A stretch of 29,715 bases of DNA, from positions 1 through 29,715 of the IMG/VR virus record IMGVR_UViG_3300044712_001351. One strand, written 5' to 3'. Positions 1 to 5,707 of this stretch are shown here, one piece after another. The notes beneath the pieces were generated by a model. The model had not been told where the DNA came from and ran no database searches. It worked only from the letters and a program-made list of their open reading frames with translations. The stretch comes from a virus. The position numbers and the translations under genes are program-made. How positions within the stretch are numbered: the stretch's first letter is position 1; the number at the start of each line of letters is the position of its first letter.

Positions 1-26
1 TCTGTTGGTGTGGTAGGTGTGGTCAT
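1..26 (-). CDS. 5' end of a small gene running off the left edge
   Basis: An ATG at 24-26 overlaps the TGA stop of the upstream minus-strand gene by 4 bases (ATGA), the same junction used repeatedly in this operon. Only about eight codons (MTTPTTPT) are visible before the window ends, so no function can be given. The Thr/Pro richness may simply be a low-complexity start. It is called only because of the coupling pattern. Confidence 0.35.
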
Positions 27-181
27 TCTTCGATAATGGATTTAAGACTACTAATGAAAGAACCGGACAACAAGACACACATCAACACACGGGAACTTGT
101 GGTGAACTCCCAACCACCAAATCCATATCCGTAAATCATTATCGGAGTGACAAACAAATTCAATAAATCTAATAATTTCAT
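23..181 (-). CDS. 52-aa predicted membrane protein
   Basis: The product is a 52-residue protein starting MKLLDLLNLF with two hydrophobic stretches (about residues 3-18 and 31-45) separated by a Gly/aromatic turn, suggesting a small two-pass or hairpin membrane protein. Its ATG overlaps the stop of the RHH-like gene by 4 bases and its TGA overlaps the next ATG, so it is probably translationally coupled. No family is recognised. Holin-like or superinfection-exclusion roles are possible, but nothing in the sequence decides. Confidence 0.6.
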   Translation of the reverse strand: MKLLDLLNLFVTPIMIYGYGFGGWEFTTSSRVLMCVLLSGSFISSLKSIIEE

Positions 182-324
182 ACCTCTGCTTTAAAACTTC
201 TAACGTAATCGTCAATGATCTGTCTTAGAGCCTCACCTTCGGAGATTTTACGGACTTTCGCTAATTTTTTGATGATCTTCTTTTGTTCTTCTTCTATGAA
301 GTAATCTATTCGTACTTTGTTCAT
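178..324 (-). CDS. Small ribbon-helix-helix-like DNA-binding protein
   Basis: The 48-aa product begins MNKVRIDYFIEEEQ, followed by two predicted helices (KKIIKKLAKVRKI, SEGEALRQIIDDYVRSF). A short N-terminal beta strand, a helix, a Ser-Glu-Gly turn and a second helix are typical of the ribbon-helix-helix (Arc/CopG/MetJ) fold, so it is likely a dimeric transcription regulator. It is first after a good promoter (TTGACC, 16 bp, TATAGT) whose -10 ends six bases before the ATG, implying a leaderless or near-leaderless mRNA. A 5-bp inverted repeat (ACACC/GGTGT) lies in that promoter and could be its own operator; autoregulation is inference. Confidence 0.7.
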   Translation of the reverse strand: MNKVRIDYFIEEEQKKIIKKLAKVRKISEGEALRQIIDDYVRSFKAEV

Positions 325-330
325 GTTTTT

Positions 331-358
331 ACTATACACCTGTGGCGGTGTGGGTCAA
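331..358 (-). promoter_or_regulatory. Promoter of the RHH-like gene with overlapping inverted repeat
   Basis: On the minus strand the -35 TTGACC (358-353) is separated by 16 bp from the -10 TATAGT (336-331). The ATG of the RHH-like gene begins six bases after the -10. The spacer contains ACACC and GGTGT as inverted arms. The 9-mer ACTATACAC (331-339) recurs exactly at 3735-3743, in another promoter of this region. Confidence 0.65.
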
Positions 359-398
359 CATAGATTGTTGAAGCTAACCGCATCAGACTGCATCACAA

Positions 399-575
399 TT
401 ACTTTGTTTTCTCAGTCGGTATTGCTAACTCCAAGTCGTCTTGTTTCCGGTTGGAGAATCTAACAATCAAGTGGGTCAACTCCTTGTCCTGACTCAATAC
501 TTCAAAATAATCCTGTGGGTCTCTACCAACAGTTTTAGTGATGTACTTTCTGATTTTATCCCGGGAATAAATCAT
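399..575 (-). CDS. 58-aa hypothetical protein
   Basis: The product is a charged, soluble 58-residue protein (MIYSRDKIRKYITKTVG...), rich in Lys, Asp and Glu, with no Cys motif or membrane segment. Its ATG overlaps the stop of the 106-aa upstream gene by four bases. It ends 75 bases before the RHH gene, leaving room for that gene's promoter, so it appears to be the last cistron of the upstream transcription unit. No homologous family is recognised. Confidence 0.6.
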   Translation of the reverse strand: MIYSRDKIRKYITKTVGRDPQDYFEVLSQDKELTHLIVRFSNRKQDDLELAIPTEKTK

Positions 576-892
576 ATTCTGGTAACTTGGGTGTTAAACC
601 TAAGCCAATTCTCCACGTCAAAAAAAGTACCATCTTCTTTTTTTATACCCCCGCCATAAATTCCGTTTGGAGGATTGAACCACTGAATAGGGCTTCCTTT
701 CTTGTAGGCTAAGGTATAGCCATGCACTTGACCAAAAGCGTCAGAGTGTTCTTCTTCACTTGAGTACGGAGCTTCGGCTCTTTGCTCTCTTTCCCATTCC
801 AATAACTTTTGGTAGTCGTCTGATATTGCGACTGGAACATAATTATCTATGTTTCCGTGAACATTTGCCAAATAGAGAATATAAAAGGTCAT
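572..892 (-). CDS. 106-aa hypothetical protein
   Basis: The start MTFYILYLANVHGNIDNYVP is chosen because its ATG overlaps the stop of the 22-codon gene upstream (ATGA at 889-892); a longer reading in frame would run antiparallel through the transglycosylase gene. The protein has an acidic middle section (EREQRAEAPYSSEEEHSD) and an aromatic/Gly-rich C-terminus (IQWFNPPNGIYGGG). It lacks recognisable catalytic motifs. Its place behind a cell-wall enzyme and a micro membrane protein hints at a shared envelope or lysis role, which is inference only. Confidence 0.6.
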   Translation of the reverse strand: MTFYILYLANVHGNIDNYVPVAISDDYQKLLEWEREQRAEAPYSSEEEHSDAFGQVHGYTLAYKKGSPIQWFNPPNGIYGGGIKKEDGTFFDVENWLRFNTQVTRI

Positions 893-957
893 AACTGGTA
901 CAGGGCTACCATTGCCCCGATAATTAAAACTAATAAGTAAAAGGGTAGGTCTTTCAT
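889..957 (-). CDS. 22-aa single-pass membrane micropeptide
   Basis: The predicted peptide is MKDLPFYLLVLIIGAMVALY plus QL, almost entirely one hydrophobic helix after a short charged start. It is bracketed by two ATGA overlaps, with the transglycosylase stop at its start and the next gene's ATG at its end, so the phase is fixed by its neighbours. Such a peptide would insert in the membrane and could act as a mini-holin or antiholin, or regulate the adjacent cell-wall enzyme. The role is inference; existence rests on the coupled architecture. Confidence 0.55.
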   Translation of the reverse strand: MKDLPFYLLVLIIGAMVALYQL

Positions 958-1421
958 GGCTGTTGGTGACACTTAGCTGATGCTTCCCATCCACCTGACG
1001 TTTTCCAGCTTCTGTTATTGTCGTATATCTTTTTTGCGCACCTGGTATTGTCCACGGGGTTGAAAGGATCGCCGTCACATTTGTAGCCTTTCCATGTGCC
1101 TTTGATTATCTGGAAAAGCCCTGAAGCCGAAGATATCTTTGATTTAGCTGTGGGTTGAAAACCACTCTCGCACTTTGCTACTGCTTTAGCTTGATCTGCC
1201 TTGTCACCAAAAAACAATTCAATTATTTGGTAGACAGTTAGTTTTCCATCCGCCGACTTCTGCACTACCGAAGAATAGTGATCCAAACTAACGACTGAGG
1301 GCGAGGGATCGAATAGAAACGGTTTAATCGCTTCGGCCTTAGCATAGACTATTGAGCTTTGGATTTGCAAGGTAATGAGAAACGTCACCATACCCGCAGC
1401 TATACCGTAGGTAAGATCCAT
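954..1421 (-). CDS. Membrane-anchored lysozyme-like transglycosylase
   Basis: The 155-aa product has an N-terminal hydrophobic anchor or signal (about residues 6-28) and a C-terminal SLT/lysozyme-like domain. AKCESGF supplies the likely catalytic Glu, followed by SASGLFQII, DPFNPVDNTRCAKKIYDN and a terminal GGWEASAKCH, a typical order for small transglycosylase domains. It would cleave peptidoglycan glycan strands outside the membrane. Start choice: the ATG at 1421 lies four bases after the upstream stop; an in-frame ATG at 1475 (18 extra basic residues) has GGAGG immediately before it but overlaps the previous gene by about 50 bases. It could act in lysis or in DNA entry. Confidence 0.8.
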   Translation of the reverse strand: MDLTYGIAAGMVTFLITLQIQSSIVYAKAEAIKPFLFDPSPSVVSLDHYSSVVQKSADGKLTVYQIIELFFGDKADQAKAVAKCESGFQPTAKSKISSASGLFQIIKGTWKGYKCDGDPFNPVDNTRCAKKIYDNNRSWKTSGGWEASAKCHQQP

Positions 1422-1425
1422 TTTG

Positions 1426-1767
1426 TTACGCTTTGAATATTTCCTGTGCGTCCTCTGGGATAGCAGGTTTTTCATTTTCCTCCATGTCTGTATTTAACTT
1501 CCAGCTTTTCGCTTGTTTCTGCATATAACTTAAACTTTTATTGCCTGTTTTTGCGTTGACCCAATAAATCTCACGGCAACCTTCGGAACAAAAACCATAT
1601 TCTCTGTCATCATCTTGTGGTAATGGGTCGTGGCATTGTGAACATTTAACAACGTGCTTCTTGAGTTCGTTTGCTTCCTCTATTATTTTCCCCTGTCTCT
1701 CTGGTGAAGCGGATCGGTATTCGTTTCTTAGTTCTTGCAGTTTTTCGTTGGTGGATTTGTTACTCAT
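1426..1767 (-). CDS. 113-aa zinc-finger protein
   Basis: The first half is a charged helical region (EKLQELRNEYRSASPERQGKI...). The middle carries CSQC and, about 20 residues later, CSEGC in a GFCSEGC context, resembling a four-Cys treble-clef or MYM-like zinc site. The start overlaps the preceding gene by 4 bases (ATGA at 1764-1767). Function is unknown; small zinc-finger proteins of this kind are common in phage early regions. Confidence 0.65.
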   Translation of the reverse strand: MSNKSTNEKLQELRNEYRSASPERQGKIIEEANELKKHVVKCSQCHDPLPQDDDREYGFCSEGCREIYWVNAKTGNKSLSYMQKQAKSWKLNTDMEENEKPAIPEDAQEIFKA

Positions 1768-2090
1768 AAAAGCGCCATTTGGTTGAAGTAAGTTTTAGCC
1801 GGCTGTCTGTACTCGGGTTTCAGTTCCCAGATCGCCACAAGCCTACCATGCGAGCTTTTGATCTTAGTCGGCTCATATCCTCTCTTTTGCCATTTTTCAG
1901 TCAAAAACACAGCTCCTAACACTTTGGCGTTGAACATTTCAGGCGGTGGGCATTGCTCCCGTACCTGGTCAATTGAGATAGGGCCATGCAAATTATAGAG
2001 GCGTTCGGCTACGTCCCTACAGTGGGCTAAATATTCCGCCCTCTCCCTCTCAAAGAGGTTCATTGCTTGTTGTTTTGTGTTAGCAATCAT
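1764..2090 (-). CDS. 108-aa phage protein, winged-helix-like
   Basis: The product has an N-terminal helical part (AEYLAHCRDVAERLYNLHG) followed by ISIDQVREQCPPPE and LGAVFLTEKWQKRGYEPTKIKSSHGRLVAIWELKP. That succession resembles small uncharacterised phage proteins with a winged-helix-like arrangement. Translation starts at the ATG at 2090, preceded by AAAGGA at good spacing, and also overlaps the TGA of the 52-aa gene. The function is probably nucleic-acid related, but this is weak inference. Confidence 0.7.
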   Translation of the reverse strand: MIANTKQQAMNLFERERAEYLAHCRDVAERLYNLHGPISIDQVREQCPPPEMFNAKVLGAVFLTEKWQKRGYEPTKIKSSHGRLVAIWELKPEYRQPAKTYFNQMALL

Positions 2091-2245
2091 TTTTTCCTTT
2101 GATTAGCCCATTCTTTGTATAACTTTGATTTCTCCCCGCCAAAAGCATCAACCAACTTCCCGCACACACCCCGTATTGGTGGCCTTTCAATAGATCTGAG
2201 CCAAAGTTCAAACGCCTGCCTTTGTGATAATTTTATTGTTTTCAT
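2087..2245 (-). CDS. 52-aa basic protein
   Basis: The ORF encodes MKTIKLSQRQAFELWLRSIE followed by a basic region ending KLYKEWANQRKK. Its TGA overlaps the next gene's ATG (ATGA at 2087-2090), supporting real, coupled translation. A TATAAT lies eight bases before the ATG (minus strand), so the transcript may start almost at the start codon. No family is recognised; amphipathic helices and the basic tail suggest DNA or protein binding. Confidence 0.6.
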   Translation of the reverse strand: MKTIKLSQRQAFELWLRSIERPPIRGVCGKLVDAFGGEKSKLYKEWANQRKK

Positions 2246-2265
2246 ATATTTTTATTATAAATTTT

Positions 2266-2338
2266 GCTTGCCTAGCGTGCAGAAAGCACAGGAGCTTTCG
2301 GGCTACCTGATGCGTTGCTGTCTACAGTTAGGCAAGCG
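2266..2338 (-). ncRNA. Candidate cloverleaf-like structured RNA
   Basis: A perfect 9-bp inverted repeat (GCTTGCCTA at 2266-2274, TAGGCAAGC at 2330-2338) closes a 73-base element. Read on the minus strand it contains three further small stems: CTG-TAGA-CAG, a bulged GG(T)AGC/GCTCC stem with loop CCGAAA, and GTGC-TTTCT-GCAC. The fold is a four-way junction without tRNA signatures. It lies just upstream of the 52-aa gene and downstream of a second structured element, so it may be a 5' regulatory RNA, a processed ncRNA or a DNA cruciform site. Identity is unknown. Confidence 0.4.
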
Positions 2339-2356
2339 GAATTTGTGGCCCTCGGT

Positions 2357-2475
2357 CGGGAGAGTAGGATTTGCACCTACACAGAGTTATTCCCGGATAT
2401 TACCTCCGCCTCCCCATAAATAGACAATCACTTATCTACTTATGGAGGTGCGGCTGCTGCTTTCGCCATCTCCCG
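2357..2475 (-). ncRNA. Candidate tRNA-like structured RNA with oversized arm
   Basis: On the minus strand a perfect 7-bp outer stem (CGGGAGA/TCTCCCG) is directly adjacent to a perfect 5-bp stem GTAGG/CCTAC closing the T-loop-type heptamer TGCAAAT. This is the acceptor/T-arm geometry of a tRNA. The 5' side has a GCG/CGC mini-stem reminiscent of a class II D-arm. In place of an anticodon arm there is a long stem of CCTCC/GGAGG plus a 9-bp ATAAGTAGA/TCTATTTAT helix with a 10-base loop, so no anticodon can be assigned. It could be a decayed tRNA-Leu, a tRNA mimic or a riboswitch-like element. Confidence 0.45.
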
Positions 2476-2502
2476 GCCAAGAACCACAAACTTTTTAAAG
2501 AA

Positions 2503-2742
2503 CTAAACTGTTGCCCGCCTATAACCTTTACAGGATAAGCATACAGCGTATTGTTTTGGCTTTAGTTTTCCACACCTGCACCGTGAGTGGGTTCCGGCTT
2601 CAATTGCCCTACACTCTGCACAGATACCATTTTGGATGTTTTCTTTTAAGGTCGATCCATTGCACTTGTCGCAAGTGTCTAAGCCTAATTCCTTCAAAAT
2701 TAGCTCATCGTATTCACAATCAAATTTCAGTTCGTTATACAT
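2503..2742 (-). CDS. 79-aa double zinc-ribbon protein
   Basis: Four Cys pairs are visible: CDKC, CAEC, CRCG and CLSC, so the 79-aa protein probably folds as two small zinc ribbons. The start overlaps the end of the coiled-coil gene upstream by eight bases (TGGTATGTATAAC). Such proteins in phage early regions are often nucleic-acid binding or inhibitors of host transcription; the specific role is unknown. Downstream lies the structured RNA. Confidence 0.65.
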   Translation of the reverse strand: MYNELKFDCEYDELILKELGLDTCDKCNGSTLKENIQNGICAECRAIEAGTHSRCRCGKLKPKQYAVCLSCKGYRRATV

Positions 2743-2947
2743 ACCAGTCCATAAATTTATTAAGTAACCTGTCTTTGTCTTCCTGTTCTTCCCAGTCTAT
2801 TTCAGCTTTTAAAGTTAAGATCATTGTTTTGAGTTCGGATACCTCGTTATTAAACTTGTCTTGGTTGTAGACTGACCACATTTCCAAATCTTCCAGATCT
2901 TTTTCTAAAATCCTGATGGTGGTTTTGAGATATTTTTGGTTATACAT
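2735..2947 (-). CDS. 70-aa coiled-coil protein
   Basis: The start MYNQKYLKTTIRILEKDLED is selected because the upstream stop is at 2949-2951, one base away, and a longer reading would overlap the preceding gene. The whole product is predicted helical, with heptad-like spacing of Leu, Ile and Met (RILEKDLEDLEMW, SELKTMILTLKAEIDW). It is acidic, has no signal and no membrane segment. Probably a dimeric accessory protein; function unknown. Confidence 0.6.
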   Translation of the reverse strand: MYNQKYLKTTIRILEKDLEDLEMWSVYNQDKFNNEVSELKTMILTLKAEIDWEEQEDKDRLLNKFMDWYV

Positions 2948-2948
2948 G

Positions 2949-3305
2949 TTAATTGGGCCATTCAACATAATCACAGCCATCGGTAGATTTCGTTGTGGGG
3001 TTGTACTTGCCGTTGTCACAAGAGATAAACTTCTTTCCGGTCTTACTTACCTTGTTGACCAGTTTCCCGCCGTCCTTGGGGCACACACGACCTTGTACAT
3101 AGTCTTTTTCTTTCTGTCCACCAAAGGTTCTAGTCGGTTGGGGTTTATAGCCCATTCTTTCAAAAATCCCCTCTAAGGTTTCAATCTTCTTCACTAACTC
3201 AGAAACTTGGGTGTCTCTCACTGTGAATAGAGTGTTATACCCGGAAGGAGTGATTACTGAAAGAGTTGCGCTGGCTGGAGCCTCATTGAGTTCTTGTACG
3301 TCCAT
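2949..3305 (-). CDS. 118-aa protein with coiled coil and C-terminal zinc-ribbon-like tail
   Basis: The start MDVQELNEAPASATLSVITP (ATG at 3305) follows the upstream stop by one base. The N-terminal half resembles a beta-rich segment followed by a helix (SELVKKIETLEGIFERMGY). The C-terminal 40 residues (CPKDGGKLVNKVSKTGKKFISC...DGCDYVEWPN) resemble the zinc ribbons at topoisomerase I C-termini, although one expected Cys is replaced (CPKD instead of CPxC). Likely a single-stranded nucleic-acid binding accessory protein. Confidence 0.65.
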   Translation of the reverse strand: MDVQELNEAPASATLSVITPSGYNTLFTVRDTQVSELVKKIETLEGIFERMGYKPQPTRTFGGQKEKDYVQGRVCPKDGGKLVNKVSKTGKKFISCDNGKYNPTTKSTDGCDYVEWPN

Positions 3306-3306
3306 A

Positions 3307-3477
3307 TTATCTATATAAATATTCAACTAACTCGCCGTTAATAGTTACCGGGATTTTCCTTGCCACTTGGCCGTTTACTCTACGAATTAGGTTTCTGGTT
3401 CTCTTTTCTTTGGCCTCAAAGCGTAAAGCCCATACGCAGGAAGCTAGGGCTAAAAAGGTAAATATTGTTGCGGTCAT
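3307..3477 (-). CDS. 56-aa small membrane-anchored protein
   Basis: The ATG at 3477 gives MTATIFTFLALASCVWALRF, one hydrophobic N-terminal segment, then a strongly basic stretch (EAKEKRTRNLIRRVNGQVARK) and a C-terminus ending LVEYLYR. It is probably a single-pass inner-membrane protein with a cytoplasmic basic tail. The upstream in-frame TTG at 3525 lies inside the promoter and is less likely. No Shine-Dalgarno is visible. Function is not recognised. Confidence 0.6.
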   Translation of the reverse strand: MTATIFTFLALASCVWALRFEAKEKRTRNLIRRVNGQVARKIPVTINGELVEYLYR

Positions 3478-3507
3478 GTTTGGGATTTGGTTTGGATAAC
3501 TATACTT

Positions 3508-3536
3508 AGTGTATACCTTACACAAACAAATGTCAA
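3508..3536 (-). promoter_or_regulatory. Strong sigma70-type promoter with operator-like repeat
   Basis: Minus-strand TTGACA (3536-3531), a 17-bp spacer and TACACT (3513-3508). The inverted repeat GTGTA-N5-TACAC (3509-3523) overlaps the -10 and could be an operator. A second -10-like TATAGT sits just downstream at 3504-3499. It should drive the 3477-to-2503 gene set. Confidence 0.7.
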
Positions 3537-3545
3537 TATACGTGT

Positions 3546-3725
3546 TTATTGCGATATTACCGCATTATCTGATTTCCGGTTTTTTACCCATTCAACGATC
3601 TGGTAAAACCGCCTGTAGGAGATATTGTACTTGTCTTGAATTTCCTGTCTGGACTTCTTGCCGGAACTCCAAAGCTCGTATATCTGAAAATTGCGTTTTG
3701 TTAGTGGCTGTGTCCCCATACCCAT
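3546..3725 (-). CDS. 59-aa helix-turn-helix protein
   Basis: The product MGMGTQPLTKRNFQIYELWS carries a clear helix-turn-helix (KKSRQEIQDKYNISYRRFYQIVEWVKNRK), similar to small phage DNA-binding proteins in which SRQEI..KY.ISYRRFYQIV supplies turn and recognition helix. The ATG at 3725 is chosen because the -10 TATAGT at 3740-3735 would start transcription just before it; upstream in-frame starts overlap the -10. Candidate early regulator or terminase-like DNA-binding protein. Confidence 0.65.
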   Translation of the reverse strand: MGMGTQPLTKRNFQIYELWSSGKKSRQEIQDKYNISYRRFYQIVEWVKNRKSDNAVISQ

Positions 3726-3734
3726 AGCACGCAT

Positions 3735-3763
3735 ACTATACACTAACGTGATCTATTTAACAA
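3735..3763 (-). promoter_or_regulatory. Promoter of the 59-aa HTH gene
   Basis: Minus-strand TTGTTA (3763-3758), a 17-bp spacer and TATAGT (3740-3735), nine bases before the chosen ATG. The -10 region ACTATACAC (plus-strand reading, 3735-3743) is identical to that at 331-339. Confidence 0.6.
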
Positions 3764-3764
3764 T

Positions 3765-4112
3765 TCACTTCTTTTTCCCGCTACACCAGCCGTTATCCGT
3801 TTTGTGGCTGTACCAAACCTGCCCATTCTTCTCAAACCTTTTCATCTCGGCTTGATGGATGGAGCAAACATGCGCCTCGGTTTCTTTTCCATTTCCATTA
3901 CCAGCTGTCTCAGGGGTGGAAAGCTGCGGAGCCTGGTAGATCGTCCTTTCACCTGTAAAGCCCAACTCTGCCATTTTATCCAATACTCCAACTACAACCC
4001 CGCCGTTTTCGAACGGTAAAGTCAAAAGCAACCGGAAGCCTTTATAGTAAGCCTCGACTGTGTACCTGGCTTCGGCTTTACTTTGAAGTTCGCCTTTTTC
4101 GCCCTCTTTCAT
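3765..4112 (-). CDS. 115-aa phage protein with C-terminal zinc-knuckle-like module
   Basis: The N-terminal 60 residues are a compact alpha/beta segment (ARYTVEAYYKGFRLLLTLPFE). A low-complexity linker (STPETAGNGNGKE) leads to VCSIHQAEMKRFEKNGQVWY and SHKTDNGWCSGKKK. The Cys-x2-His ... His ... Cys spacing is a recurring small zinc module in phage nucleic-acid proteins. It is the first gene of the leftward cluster and diverges from the integrase. A role in DNA metabolism or recombination is inferred. Confidence 0.7.
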   Translation of the reverse strand: MKEGEKGELQSKAEARYTVEAYYKGFRLLLTLPFENGGVVVGVLDKMAELGFTGERTIYQAPQLSTPETAGNGNGKETEAHVCSIHQAEMKRFEKNGQVWYSHKTDNGWCSGKKK

Positions 4113-4142
4113 AAAGTCATTCTATGCCTAGAGTCAAGATTT

Positions 4143-4151
4143 TGGTATACT
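4143..4151 (+). promoter_or_regulatory. Probable extended -10 promoter for the integrase
   Basis: TTGGTATACT contains an extended -10 (TG-G-TATACT; -10 at 4146-4151), about 48 bases upstream of the GTG start. No good -35 is visible, which is common with extended -10 promoters. Confidence 0.5.
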
Positions 4152-4198
4152 AAATGTAGAACTTTTGTACTTCTGGAAGCTAGAAATGGTAGGAAAGA

Positions 4199-5284
4199 GT
4201 GGGAAAGCGACGTGGGAGATTTGAGGGATCAATTTATAAGAGGGGATCAGATGGTCTTTGGGTAGGCCAGCTTTACGTCAACGGCAAAAAGAAAGTGAAG
4301 TACGGCAAGACCCAAAAGATTGTCCGTGAGTGGCTCCACGACCAGAAGGAAGCGGTAAACAAAGGCACCTTCATCGACGCTAAGGACGTGACCCTTTCGG
4401 CCTTTTTAGAGTCTTATATGGCCTCACAAGAGGCGTCTCTGCGGCCTAAGACGGTCAATTCCTACCAGTATCTCATCAAGAACCACATCAACCCCGATTT
4501 GGGGTCGGTGAAACTTTCCCAGCTCCGGCCTGACATGGTGCAGGCATTTTATACAAACAAGGTCAACTCGGGTCTGTCTAAAAGAACCGTCCAGTATATG
4601 CACGCAGTTCTTCACAAGTCTCTCGACCAGGCAATGAAATGGGGGCTGGTGGTAAGAAACGTCACAGATTTAGTTGACCCGCCGTCTCCGGCAAAGAAGT
4701 CTCCGGTAACGTGGACTGTCGAACAGTCAAAACAATTTCTGGAACAGGTAAAAGGCTCACGGTTTTACCCCATGTACTGTTTGGCTTATATCGGATTGAG
4801 AGAGGGTGAGATATTGGGTTTGTCATGTGCAGATTTCAACAAAAATGCACATACCATCACCATACATCAGTCGCTGCAATATTTGCCAGGTAAAGGTCTG
4901 GTGATCTCTGAACCCAAAACCGAAGCCTCAAAAAGGACAATCAAGCTGCCGGACTTTGTATATGAGGCACTTTGCGCCCACCCTCTCAAGGAAAATCAGA
5001 AGCTAATGTTTGTGACCTCTGCCAATACTCCGTTCAGTCCCCGTAACTTCTTTCGGGACTTCAAAGACCAGACCAAAGCTGCTGGGCTACCGGAGATACG
5101 TTTCCACGATCTGAGGCATTTTGCGGTGTCATTTCTGGTAAATGAGCTGAAAATACCGCCAAAAGTGGTGCAGGGAATAATCGGGCATACGACAATCAAC
5201 CTAACCATGACTGTGTATGCCCACTCCACCACAGATCAACAAGACGAGGCGATGGAAAAGATGGGAGAGGCTTTTAAAACGTGA
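4199..5284 (+). CDS. int: Tyrosine recombinase (phage integrase)
   Basis: The 361-aa protein has the three-part integrase layout: an N-terminal arm-binding AP2-like segment (residues about 5-60, RRGRFEGSIYKRGSDGLWVG), a SAM-like core-binding domain (about 65-160) and a catalytic domain (about 170-350). Catalytic residues are visible: Arg201 in LREGE, Lys near 246, His303-x2-Arg306 in HDLRH, His330 in IGHTT and Tyr340 in VYAHS. It should catalyse site-specific integration and excision. The GTG start has AGGAAAGA just upstream; an ATG at 4186 is out of frame. A tRNA-Arg gene and a palindrome-rich stretch follow, plausible parts of the attachment region. Confidence 0.95.
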   Translation: MGKRRGRFEGSIYKRGSDGLWVGQLYVNGKKKVKYGKTQKIVREWLHDQKEAVNKGTFIDAKDVTLSAFLESYMASQEASLRPKTVNSYQYLIKNHINPDLGSVKLSQLRPDMVQAFYTNKVNSGLSKRTVQYMHAVLHKSLDQAMKWGLVVRNVTDLVDPPSPAKKSPVTWTVEQSKQFLEQVKGSRFYPMYCLAYIGLREGEILGLSCADFNKNAHTITIHQSLQYLPGKGLVISEPKTEASKRTIKLPDFVYEALCAHPLKENQKLMFVTSANTPFSPRNFFRDFKDQTKAAGLPEIRFHDLRHFAVSFLVNELKIPPKVVQGIIGHTTINLTMTVYAHSTTDQQDEAMEKMGEAFKT

Positions 5285-5591
5285 TCTACCACACACATAC
5301 ATACACAAGGTGTGGTTTGACTGTAGCTTACACATCCGCAACCAATAGACAGAAAGGAAACAAAGGAAAAAAATACACAATAAAACAGCTTAAAATCCGA
5401 CTTATTCACAGTGAATGGTGTCATTTGACACAGTGGAAAAGGGCCGATACATCTACCTTATTTCTTCGAAACAGGATGTCAAAACCATAAGAACGCTACG
5501 GGTGGCGGTTAACAACTGAATAAAACCGTACATATGGCGGTTAGTCTGTCTCCAGATAGATTAACTGATGCATACGTATGGTTTACAGATT
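5285..5591. other. Non-coding palindrome-rich stretch between integrase and tRNA-Arg
   Basis: No convincing gene is present. Visible elements are ACCACAC/GTGTGGT inverted arms (5288-5294, 5310-5316), the palindrome ATTCACAGTGAAT (5404-5416), GTGTCA-TT-TGACAC (5418-5431), two copies of GGCGGTTA about 32 bases apart (5503-5545 region), and the 10-base palindrome CATACGTATG (5571-5580). These could be arm-type integrase or excisionase sites or repressor operators. Position beside int supports an attachment region, but no core site can be proven without the second att copy. Confidence 0.45.
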
Positions 5592-5664
5592 GCCCCCGTA
5601 GCTCAATGGATAGAGTCGTTCACTTCGAATGAAAAGGTTGCGCGTTCGAGCCGCGCCGGGGGCG
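5592..5664 (+). tRNA. tRNA-Arg (anticodon TCG)
   Basis: A full cloverleaf is visible: acceptor GCCCCCG/CGGGGGC, D-arm GCTC/GAGT, anticodon loop CTTCGAA giving TCG, T-arm GCGCG-TTCGAGC-CGCGC, discriminator G. The top pair of the anticodon stem (27-43) is a G-A mismatch and CCA is not encoded. It reads CGA/CGN Arg codons. It may be phage-borne or may be the integration target; an intrinsic terminator follows at once. Confidence 0.9.
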
Positions 5665-5670
5665 CTAAAT

Positions 5671-5707
5671 AGCCACCCTTTCCCATGTGTCGGGGTGGCT
5701 TTTGTTT
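5671..5707 (+). terminator. Intrinsic terminator after tRNA-Arg
   Basis: An 8-bp stem AGCCACCC (5671-5678)/GGGTGGCT (5693-5700) with a 14-base loop is followed by TTTGTTT. Confidence 0.85.

Noticed and set aside
2266-2338. Hammerhead ribozyme
   Set aside because: CTGATG occurs on the plus strand, but the CTGATGA and GAAA core arrangement is not present.
2115-2423. 102-aa plus-strand reading frame
   Set aside because: It is antisense to the 52-aa coupled gene and the structured RNAs, with no ribosome site.
2357-2475. Cobalamin riboswitch
   Set aside because: GGGAA and GGTGCAAATCC recall the core, but the downstream CCCGC-ACTG box and the GCCACTG box are missing, and no cobalamin gene is near.
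2357-2475. Ordinary tRNA-Leu or tRNA-Ser
   Set aside because: Acceptor and T-arm fit, but no seven-base anticodon loop or anticodon can be placed.
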